The position numbers were made by a program, and so were the translations under genes. From JANYCG01 sp031386665 (GTDB lineage Bacteria > Pseudomonadota > Gammaproteobacteria > Burkholderiales > Burkholderiaceae_C): a stretch of DNA of 19,394 nt. Each line of letters begins with the position of its first letter. The stretch's first letter is position 1. The DNA lies in assembly GCA_031386665.1 (NCBI GenBank), contig JANNCN010000146.1, positions 1 through 19,394 on the forward strand. Reading direction: 5' to 3'. Below are positions 6,528 through 12,733 of this stretch, piece after piece. Below the pieces are notes generated by a model. The model was not told the DNA's origin and did not search any database. It worked only from the letters and a program-made list of their open reading frames with translations.

Positions 6528-8150
6528 GTGGCCACTGACTCCCCCCAACGCAGCTACCGGGCACCTTGTCCTGGCTGCGGTGCGCCCGTCAACTTTTTAA
6601 GTGCGCAATCGACCCATGCGGTCTGCGGCTATTGCCAAAGCACGGTCGTGCGCAATGGCGATGTGCTGTCGCGCATCGGCAAAATGGCTGAGCTGTTTGA
6701 CGACCACAGCCCACTTCAACTGCAAGCCAGCGGTGTCTGGACGCGGGCCGCCGGCAAAACCGCTTTCACGTTGGTTGGGCGACTTCAGTACAAGTACGCA
6801 GAAGGCACTTGGACTGAATGGCACGCACTGTTGGTCGATGGAAGTTCGGCCTATTTGAGCGAGGACAACGGCGCTTACGTTTTCACGACACCGCTGAATG
6901 GTCAGCCCGACGTGCCCGCTGCGGCGAGTTTCAGGCTGGGCCAATCCACCCGCATCAACGGCCGCGCCTTCAGCGTGGCGTCCAACCAGTTGGTGATGTT
7001 GATATCGGCACAGGGCGAGTTGCCGCGCCTGCCCGAGTTGGGCAAAGAATTTGCGGTTGTGGAACTGCGCAGCCAAGGCGAAGCGCCGCCCGCAGGTGTT
7101 GCACGAGACAGCATCATTGGGCGAGCGCTCGAAAAATCATTGGGCACCGGTGCCAGCGCTGCAGCAGCCCCAACCAGCGCCGCCGGGGAAGTGCTGTCAA
7201 TTGACTACAGCACCCAGCCTGCCACTTTGTCGATGGGTGGCAGCGTGCTGCTCGAAGACCTGCAACTGACCGGTTTGAAAGACGAATCTGCCAAGGATGA
7301 AAAGGGGCGGCACTTTGCCTGCCCGAACTGCGCGGCCTCAGTGCAGGTCACGCTGGACACCAGCAAGAGCATCACCTGCGCGTCTTGCAACAGTTTGATT
7401 GACATCAGCGCTGGCATTGGCGGCGAGCTCAAACATGCGATTCAGTCCGAGCCTGTTCAGCCCCTGATCAAATTGGGTACCACGGGGCAGTTGCAGGGCG
7501 TACAGTGGCAAGTGGTGGGTTTTCAGCACCGCATGGGCACGGACCCCAGTGACCCCAGTGAACAATTTGGCTGGAGCGAGTACCTGCTTTACAACGCCAA
7601 GCGCGGCTTTACATTTTTGGTCGATTCAACCGAAGGCTGGAGCGTTGTCAAGCCCGCAACCGGTGCCCCAGTAATGGCTGAGGGCGGGCGTTCAGCGACC
7701 TATTTGGGCCAGCGCTACCAGCTTAAAGAAAACTACCGGGCTGAGACCAATTACGTGGCGGGCGAGTTTTACTGGCAAGTTACGCGCGGACAAACCTCCG
7801 AAAACCGCGACTTTGCCAGTGGTAAAAGCATGCTGTCCATGGAGCGAACCCCCAACGAAGTCACTTGGTCGGTAGGCGCCCAGATTGAAAGCGATGCCGT
7901 GGCCAAAGCATTCAAGCTGGACGATAAAAAAGAGTTGTTGAAACGCGATGCCTCGCCCGCCAGCGCTTTGAATGGCATGAGCATTCGCACCATCATCATT
8001 GTGATTTTGATCATTTTGTTTTTCCTGTTTTTGATGAGCCGCTGCTCCCGCTCCAATTGCGACCCCAACACGCAAAACTGTGCCGCCAGCAGTGGCCGCA
8101 CGTCAGGGGGCTCGTTTGGCGGGTTCTCGGGCGGCGGCGGACACAAGTAG
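6528..8150 (+). CDS. DUF4178 protein with two zinc ribbons and a C-terminal membrane anchor
   Basis: 540 residues from a GTG start. The frame has no upstream ATG, and the first zinc ribbon begins at residue 14, so GTG is the best choice; no ribosome site is evident. Layout: zinc ribbon 1 (C14, C17, C33, C36); a DUF4178-like beta-rich region (residues about 55-180); an Ala-rich linker; zinc ribbon 2 (C265, C268, C284, C287); a second DUF4178-like region (about 305-460, with WSEYLLYNAKRGFTFLVDST); one membrane helix (about 488-507, TIIIVILIILFFLFLM); then a Cys-containing segment and a Gly-rich tail ending GGSFGGFSGGGGHK. The bulk should face the cytoplasm. DUF4178 has no assigned activity, but it recurs beside DUF350 and aminopropyltransferase genes, as it does here. 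A 9-base tandem repeat near 7540-7560 encodes DPSDPS. Confidence 0.88.
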   Translation: MATDSPQRSYRAPCPGCGAPVNFLSAQSTHAVCGYCQSTVVRNGDVLSRIGKMAELFDDHSPLQLQASGVWTRAAGKTAFTLVGRLQYKYAEGTWTEWHALLVDGSSAYLSEDNGAYVFTTPLNGQPDVPAAASFRLGQSTRINGRAFSVASNQLVMLISAQGELPRLPELGKEFAVVELRSQGEAPPAGVARDSIIGRALEKSLGTGASAAAAPTSAAGEVLSIDYSTQPATLSMGGSVLLEDLQLTGLKDESAKDEKGRHFACPNCAASVQVTLDTSKSITCASCNSLIDISAGIGGELKHAIQSEPVQPLIKLGTTGQLQGVQWQVVGFQHRMGTDPSDPSEQFGWSEYLLYNAKRGFTFLVDSTEGWSVVKPATGAPVMAEGGRSATYLGQRYQLKENYRAETNYVAGEFYWQVTRGQTSENRDFASGKSMLSMERTPNEVTWSVGAQIESDAVAKAFKLDDKKELLKRDASPASALNGMSIRTIIIVILIILFFLFLMSRCSRSNCDPNTQNCAASSGRTSGGSFGGFSGGGGHK

Positions 8151-8171
8151 TTTTTTGACCTGATTTATTTG

Positions 8172-8177
8172 AAGGAG
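8172..8177 (+). promoter_or_regulatory. Ribosome binding site for the DUF350 gene
   Basis: AAGGAG lies 6 bases before the ATG at 8184. It favours this start over the TTG at 8169, which would place the ribosome site inside the coding region. Confidence 0.85.
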
Positions 8178-8183
8178 ATCCTT

Positions 8184-8405
8184 ATGGGACTTGAATGGCT
8201 GAAACCTGCCGCTTTCCTCGGCTCCATCCTCTTCGCGCTGATTGGCGTGGTGATTTTTTGGCTGTGTTTTGTGATCATCGACAAGGTGACCCCCTATAAC
8301 CTGTGGGAAGAAATTGTTGAAAAACAAAACGTCGCACTGGCGCTGGTGGTGGCGGCAATGTCGCTGGGCATTAGCATCATCGTCGCAGCGGCTATCCATG
8401 GATGA
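8184..8405 (+). CDS. DUF350 family small membrane protein
   Basis: 73 residues. Two hydrophobic helices (about residues 8-30, AAFLGSILFALIGVVIFWLC, and 49-72, VALALVVAAMSLGISIIVAAA) flank a charged loop DKVTPYNLWEEIVEKQN. The YNLWEEIVEK.N..LA motif and the size fit DUF350 (same family as E. coli YjfL). DUF350 proteins are inner-membrane proteins of unknown function, often encoded beside SPFH or PspA-type membrane-stress proteins and polyamine-related enzymes. It follows the DUF4178 gene by 33 bases with its own strong ribosome site, and its stop overlaps the next start (ATGA, 8402-8405), indicating translational coupling. Confidence 0.9.
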   Translation: MGLEWLKPAAFLGSILFALIGVVIFWLCFVIIDKVTPYNLWEEIVEKQNVALALVVAAMSLGISIIVAAAIHG

Positions 8406-10009
8406 GTAAGCCAAGCGCGGCGCAGCTTTCAGGGGCTGCGCCCCATGCTGGCCCGGTCGAGGTCGCCTTGTTGGCCTCGGTTTTTGTGGTTGCCGCCTGT
8501 GGGCTGGTGTATGAACTGGCGGCTGGTGCGCTGGCGTCGTACCTGCTGGGTGACTCGGTTCTGCAATTCTCCACTGTCATCGGTGCCTACCTGTTTGCAA
8601 TGGGTGTCGGCTCTTACCTATCCCGGTTTTTTGAACGCCAACTGCCTGCGCACTTTTTGCGCATTGAGCTGCTGGTGGCGTTGATTGGCGGCGCATTGCC
8701 CGCCATTCTCTTCATAGCCAACGCCTACACGCCAGGATCGTTCCGCTTTTTGCTGTATTCGCTGGTTTTTGCTGTCGGCACACTGGTGGGGCTGGAGATT
8801 CCGTTGGTAATGCGGATATTGAAACGCGATGTCGCGTTGAAAGACCTTGTCTCTCAGGTTCTGACTTTTGACTACCTGGGCGCATTGGCGGTGTCGGTGG
8901 CGTTTCCGCTGGTGCTGGTGCCGCAATTGGGCTTGATTCGCACGGGCTTGCTGTTTGGCCTGATGAATGCCGCCGTCGCCTTTTGGGCGCTGTGGCTGTT
9001 TCGCCATGAGCTGCGGCACTTCGCGTCTCATGCAGTAGCGTGCTTGGGGACTTTGGCTCTGCTGGGCGCCGCCTTTGCTGGGGCGGATCACATCACCACT
9101 CTGGCCGAGGACAAGTTTTACCAGGACAGCGTGGTTTTTACTGCGCAGTCGCCTTACCAACGCATTGTGGTGACACAAGGTAAAACCGGGCATCGCCTCT
9201 TCTTAAACGGCAATTTGCAGTTTTCCGAGCGCGACGAATACCGCTACCACGAGGCGCTGGTGCACCCAGTGATGGCGGCCTATGCCAGCGGTATTGCCAA
9301 CCCCTCCAGCGGTGTTCCGGGTTCAGCCAGTGCGGGTTCCCCAAAAAAAGTAGCCGTATTGGGCGGTGGCGACGGCATGGCTGTGCGCGAAATTCTGAAA
9401 TACCCCGGCGTCGAGTCGATCACCCTGGTCGAGCTAGACCCGGCGATGACTCAACTCTTTTCAACCCAGGCGACCTTGCTCGCGTTGAACGGCAACGCCT
9501 TGAAGTCACCCAAGGTCAAAGTCATCAATGCCGATGCGTTTCAGTGGCTGGAGCAAACGACCGAGGTCTTTGATGTCATCGTAGTGGACTTCCCCGACCC
9601 GACCAATTTCAGCATCGGCAAGCTTTACACCAATTCGTTTTACGCGTTGCTCGATCAGCACCTGGCGGCCAGTGGCTATGCCGTGATTCAAACCACCTCA
9701 CCACTGGTGGCGCGCCAAAGCTTCTGGACGGTCGTGCAAACCATCGAGTCCGTGGGCCTGACAGCGACGCCCTACCACGCCAATGTGCCCAGCTTTGGCG
9801 AATGGGGGTTTGTCATTGCCAGCCGCAGGCCGTGGCGCATGCCCACCGCATTGGTGCCACAACTGCGGTTTTTGAACCTGCAAACGCTGCCGTCGCTGTT
9901 TGACTTTCCGTTGGACATGGCGCGAGTCCCTGCTGATGTGAACCGGCTGTCCAACCAGGTGCTGGTTACCACCTACGAGGCTGAGTGGGGCAAGGTAGCG
10001 GGGCACTGA
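8402..10009 (+). CDS. speE: Polyamine aminopropyltransferase (spermidine synthase-like) with N-terminal membrane domain
   Basis: 535 residues. The first 220 form an integral membrane domain of about seven helices. The C-terminal half is a spermidine-synthase fold: SPYQRIVV, the LFLNGNLQFSERDEYRYHEA substrate-site block, the nucleotide-binding loop VAVLGGGDG (residues 317-325), LVELDP (acidic E344 and D346) and VVDFPDP (D396 and D399, in the position of the catalytic Asp), then YTNSFY. All active-site motifs appear intact. The reaction known for the family is transfer of an aminopropyl group from decarboxylated S-adenosylmethionine to a polyamine. The start overlaps the DUF350 stop and its own stop overlaps the oxidoreductase start, so the three are coupled. 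No S-adenosylmethionine decarboxylase is encoded in this window, so the donor must come from elsewhere. The membrane domain separates it from E. coli SpeE. Confidence 0.93.
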   Translation: MSKPSAAQLSGAAPHAGPVEVALLASVFVVAACGLVYELAAGALASYLLGDSVLQFSTVIGAYLFAMGVGSYLSRFFERQLPAHFLRIELLVALIGGALPAILFIANAYTPGSFRFLLYSLVFAVGTLVGLEIPLVMRILKRDVALKDLVSQVLTFDYLGALAVSVAFPLVLVPQLGLIRTGLLFGLMNAAVAFWALWLFRHELRHFASHAVACLGTLALLGAAFAGADHITTLAEDKFYQDSVVFTAQSPYQRIVVTQGKTGHRLFLNGNLQFSERDEYRYHEALVHPVMAAYASGIANPSSGVPGSASAGSPKKVAVLGGGDGMAVREILKYPGVESITLVELDPAMTQLFSTQATLLALNGNALKSPKVKVINADAFQWLEQTTEVFDVIVVDFPDPTNFSIGKLYTNSFYALLDQHLAASGYAVIQTTSPLVARQSFWTVVQTIESVGLTATPYHANVPSFGEWGFVIASRRPWRMPTALVPQLRFLNLQTLPSLFDFPLDMARVPADVNRLSNQVLVTTYEAEWGKVAGH

Positions 10010-11688
10010 TGCAACGTCGCCATTTTTTGGCCGGTGTGGCGCTGCCCGTCTTGGGTTGTGACCGCGTGCGCGACATCACGGGCGGGTTCACAGGACAAAA
10101 CGCGGCGCGGGGTCACCTGCTGCGCGAAGGCAAAACTTGGCCTCTGCCGTCTCAAACCGTCAAAACCCGCGTGGTCATCGCCGGAGGTGGCGTTGCGGGC
10201 TTGGCCGCCGCACGCAGCTTGCGCCTGCAAGGCCTGCACGACTTTGCCTTGTTGGACCTGGAAGACCAGGCAGGCGGCAACAGCCGGGGCACCATGGTGA
10301 AAGGATTTGCTTGCCCCCTGGGTGCGCACTACCTGCCAGTGCCCGGTGACGCAGCGCCCGACGTGCAAAACCTGCTGGAAGAACTGGGCTTGCGCAAGCG
10401 GGTGAGTGGCCGCTGGATTTACGATGAGCGCCACCTGTGCCACAGCCCGCAAGAGCGGTTGTTTTTTGAAGGCGAATGGCAAGAAGGCCTGCTGCCGCTG
10501 CGCGGTGTGGGACGCGACACCGTGTTGCAGTACCAACGATTTGCAACCCTGGTCGCTCAGGTTCGCACAACGCCAGGGTGGACGATACCGGCACCCAGGC
10601 TTCAGGCCGCTGCAAAAAATCCGGCATTGCAAGCCTACAAAACAATAAGCTTTGCCGTCTATTTGACGCAAAACGGCCTGACCGACTCGCACCTGCTCTG
10701 GTACCTCAACTACTGCTGCAATGACGATTACGGCGCAGGCATTGCCACCGTTTCAGCCTGGGCGGGGCTGCATTACTTTGCCAGTCGCCATGGCTTCAGT
10801 GCCCCTCGGCCAGACGGCCAGGATGGGGCTCAACCTAAAGAAACAATTGAACTCGCAGAGCCCGCAGAGCGCGAGGGAGTGTTGACCTGGCCTGAAGGCA
10901 ATGGTTGGTTGACCCGCCAGTTGGCGCTGCCCTTGAAGGAACGCCTGCACACAAGTTCGTTGGTGGTGCGCATTGCTGCTGTGAAACACGGTGTCGAGGT
11001 GGACGCCTTCAACCCCAATACGCAGACAACGCAGCGCTGGGTGGCCGAGCAATGCATCGTCGCTCTGCCGGTTTTTATGGCCGCCCGGGTGATTGAGAGC
11101 CCGCCCGATTTTTTGCGCCAAGCTGCCACTGCCACCCGCTACGCGCCTTGGTTGGTGGCCAATATCCACATCGATGCCGCGCTAAATGACCGTCCGGGTG
11201 CGCCACCCAGCTGGGACAACGTTATCCACCAGCAAGCGGGCAATGCCAAAGCCACGAATGCTGAAGATGCTGCCTTGAAGGCGCCGCCTGCCAACGGCAC
11301 TAGCTTGGGCTATGTCGATGCCATGCACCAAAGCCTGCAAAGCGTGCCTGGCCCCACGGTGCTGACCCATTACCGCAGCTTGGGCGACGTGCCGCAAGGC
11401 CGCAAACTGCTCCGGGACAAATCCTGGAGCGATTGGCGCGACGTGGTGTTGGCCGACTTGAGCATCGCGCACCCGGATCTTGCTGGCAAAACCACCCACA
11501 TTGACGTCACCCGCTATGGGCATGCCATGGCGGTGCCTGTGCCGTTGCCTGTGCCATGGGTACAAGGCCAATCGCCCAATTCACTTCGCGCTGGCCGCTT
11601 GGTGTTTGCCCACAGCGACTGGGCTGGTTATTCGGTGTTTGAAGAGGCGTTTAGCTTGGGTCATGCAGCAGGGGGGCAAACGAAATAA
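10009..11688 (+). CDS. FAD/NAD(P)-binding oxidoreductase with Tat-type signal
   Basis: 559 residues from the ATG at 10009, which shares a base with the preceding TGA (TGATG overlap). An upstream in-frame start at 9985 would place the signal inside the protein. The N-terminus MQRRHFLAGVALPVLGC has a twin arginine (R3, R4), a hydrophobic stretch and Cys17 in a weak lipobox, suggesting Tat export and possible lipid attachment. A Rossmann dinucleotide loop follows (VVIAGGGVAGLAAA, residues 55-68) with a second FAD block (DQAGGNSRG). A C-terminal block, RLVFAHSDWAGYSVFEEA, fits the flavin amine oxidase or NAD(P)-binding Rossmann-like protein families. Its partnership with the aminopropyltransferase suggests it oxidises a polyamine or a polyamine conjugate outside the cytoplasm. 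That is inference; the substrate could be unrelated. Confidence 0.87.
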   Translation: MQRRHFLAGVALPVLGCDRVRDITGGFTGQNAARGHLLREGKTWPLPSQTVKTRVVIAGGGVAGLAAARSLRLQGLHDFALLDLEDQAGGNSRGTMVKGFACPLGAHYLPVPGDAAPDVQNLLEELGLRKRVSGRWIYDERHLCHSPQERLFFEGEWQEGLLPLRGVGRDTVLQYQRFATLVAQVRTTPGWTIPAPRLQAAAKNPALQAYKTISFAVYLTQNGLTDSHLLWYLNYCCNDDYGAGIATVSAWAGLHYFASRHGFSAPRPDGQDGAQPKETIELAEPAEREGVLTWPEGNGWLTRQLALPLKERLHTSSLVVRIAAVKHGVEVDAFNPNTQTTQRWVAEQCIVALPVFMAARVIESPPDFLRQAATATRYAPWLVANIHIDAALNDRPGAPPSWDNVIHQQAGNAKATNAEDAALKAPPANGTSLGYVDAMHQSLQSVPGPTVLTHYRSLGDVPQGRKLLRDKSWSDWRDVVLADLSIAHPDLAGKTTHIDVTRYGHAMAVPVPLPVPWVQGQSPNSLRAGRLVFAHSDWAGYSVFEEAFSLGHAAGGQTK

Positions 11689-11766
11689 GGGTGAGGGAAG
11701 CTTTGCTTGGGTCTCGACTGGCTGATTTTTTCGCGCCTAGGGTCATGGGGTTGAAAAGTAGCCTTT

Positions 11767-11786
11767 TTTACCACATTTGTGGTAAA
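11767..11786. promoter_or_regulatory. Perfect 9-base palindrome (ACCAC/GTGGT type)
   Basis: TTTACCACA and TGTGGTAAA are separated by only two bases. A two-base centre and no consistent T tract favour a protein-binding operator over a transcription terminator. The regulator that would bind it is not apparent. Confidence 0.5.
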
Positions 11787-11870
11787 TTTGCTCTCAAAAC
11801 AGACAGAATTCGCGATTTTGGTCAAATTATGATCGAAATATGCCTCTAGCTCTCGAATAATATACATAGT

Positions 11871-11891
11871 TTGCTATAATTAGTATAGCAA
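11871..11891. promoter_or_regulatory. Perfect 8-base palindrome overlapping -10-like sequences
   Basis: TTGCTATA and TATAGCAA flank 5 bases. It contains TATAAT on the plus strand and TATACT on the minus strand, as expected of an autoregulated promoter bound by a helix-turn-helix repressor. On the minus strand an ATG (11867) follows 3 bases after it, but that frame is not convincing as a gene. Confidence 0.45.
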
Positions 11892-11923
11892 TTTAGCGTC
11901 AATTAACGCTCAACAATATCCGG

Positions 11924-12655
11924 CTAAAAAGCCCCCTGCGCGTCGTCGCCCCCTCGGACGGCGGGGCCTGCTTTGGCCAATGACATCCAGACGTGAAAAG
12001 GCAATTTCGCAACTGGTTTTCGCGGTGCTGCGCGGGCGATCACCAGGCGGTCACCCTCACTCAGCATCACACCGCACTCGGGGGGTACTTCGTCAGGGCT
12101 GGCGATGGGTTTGCCTTTGGCGGTTTGGCCCAGCACGTACCAGCACTCACCGCCCATGCCCAAATAGGCGGCACGTTTCAGCGGCTTTTTCAGGTCGCCC
12201 AGTAAATCAGCGCGGTTGACCTTGATCTCATGAACGATGGGCTCCAGGTAGGCCTCAACAGATGTGTTGCGGATGGAAAACACGTCGGGGCAGGCGATGA
12301 CCCATGCGGTCTTGTCTGGCAGCGGCTCAGGCACCTGCGCGCGCAAGCTCAAGCCCCGCCACACCAGTCGTCCGGCGCGGCCCATCTCCAGAGCTACGCG
12401 CTCCACCAGCGCCTCGTGGGCGGAACGCACGGCCCGGTTGTCGGCCAAGGTGTGCGCTAATTGCACCATCCCGGCGTCGGTCACGCGCAGGTGTTCATGG
12501 CCGCTGGGTGCCGTCACGCGCTCCAGCAAGCCAGCGGCCAGCAGCTCGATTTCAAGCGTGTCTTGCGACGGCCACCCGGCAGACCGGTAAACCTCGCGCA
12601 GGCGTTTGAAGTGCACTCGTGTCAAAACGATGGCAAAGGCGGTTTCGGGCGACAT
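11924..12655 (-). CDS. PD-(D/E)xK nuclease-like protein, MmcB-like
   Basis: 243 residues from the ATG at 12655. Earlier in-frame ATGs at 12697 and 12763 lie in or beyond the SOS box and predicted promoter, so they are unlikely. Seen: a helical N-terminal half resembling a winged-helix segment (EIELLAAGLLERVTAPSGHE), then a nuclease-like core ACPDVFSIRN (D124) followed by PIVHEIKVNRADLLGDLKKP (E143, K145), the D...ExK arrangement of the PD-(D/E)xK fold, and ECWYVL. The order of blocks after ExK recalls MmcB, a DNA-repair protein that is SOS-controlled and needed for mitomycin C tolerance in Caulobacter. Similarity is moderate, so another nuclease of the fold is possible. It is divergent from the helicase gene with a shared LexA box. 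There is no clear ribosome site. Confidence 0.72.
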   Translation of the reverse strand: MSPETAFAIVLTRVHFKRLREVYRSAGWPSQDTLEIELLAAGLLERVTAPSGHEHLRVTDAGMVQLAHTLADNRAVRSAHEALVERVALEMGRAGRLVWRGLSLRAQVPEPLPDKTAWVIACPDVFSIRNTSVEAYLEPIVHEIKVNRADLLGDLKKPLKRAAYLGMGGECWYVLGQTAKGKPIASPDEVPPECGVMLSEGDRLVIARAAPRKPVAKLPFHVWMSLAKAGPAVRGGDDAQGAF

Positions 12656-12688
12656 TGAAGGCAAAGGAGACGTGTCCGACGGCAGTTT

Positions 12689-12708
12689 AACTGGCATTTT
12701 GTACAGTA
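12689..12708. promoter_or_regulatory. LexA (SOS) box
   Basis: CTG (12691-12693), ten bases, then CAG (12704-12706), extended to AACTG...CAGTA. The proteobacterial consensus is CTG-N10-CAG with an AT-rich centre; both outer triplets match and the right flank CAGTA is exact, while the centre departs from alternating TA. Its location between two divergent DNA-repair-type genes, 11 bases before one start codon and 33 before the other, supports function. Confidence 0.7.
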
Positions 12709-12733
12709 TAGTGATCGGAATGCCCACATGCAA
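12705..12733 (-). promoter_or_regulatory. Predicted sigma-70 promoter for the nuclease-like gene
   Basis: On the minus strand TTGCAT (12728-12733) and TATACT (12705-12710) are separated by 17 bases. The -10 element overlaps the right half of the SOS box, so LexA binding would block it. Transcription would begin near 12697, leaving a leader of about 40 bases to the ATG at 12655. Confidence 0.5.

Larger units (their letters stand above)
11689..11923. other. AT-rich convergent intergenic region with operator-like palindromes
   Basis: 235 bases between the oxidoreductase stop and the stop of the minus-strand nuclease-like gene. Bases about 11755-11920 are strikingly AT-rich against GC-rich flanks. 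A 68-residue minus-strand frame (11661-11867) begins MYIIRELEAYF just after a palindrome but has no ribosome site, no recognisable family and runs into the 3' end of the oxidoreductase. Convergent gene ends do not need operators, so this looks like the residue of an inserted regulatory module. Confidence 0.5.

Noticed and set aside
5828..6535. 235-residue minus-strand open frame opposite the SPFH gene
   Set aside because: It is antisense to a strongly supported SPFH/SHOCT protein and shows no domain or ribosome site.
11767..11786. Palindrome as a Rho-independent terminator for the polyamine operon
   Set aside because: The two-base centre is too small for a good hairpin loop and no T tract follows the right arm; an operator is a better reading.
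11661..11867. 68-residue minus-strand frame beginning MYIIRELEAYF as a toxin gene
   Set aside because: The first residues loosely recall small RelE/HigB-type toxins, but the rest matches nothing, there is no ribosome site, and the frame runs into the coding end of the oxidoreductase gene.
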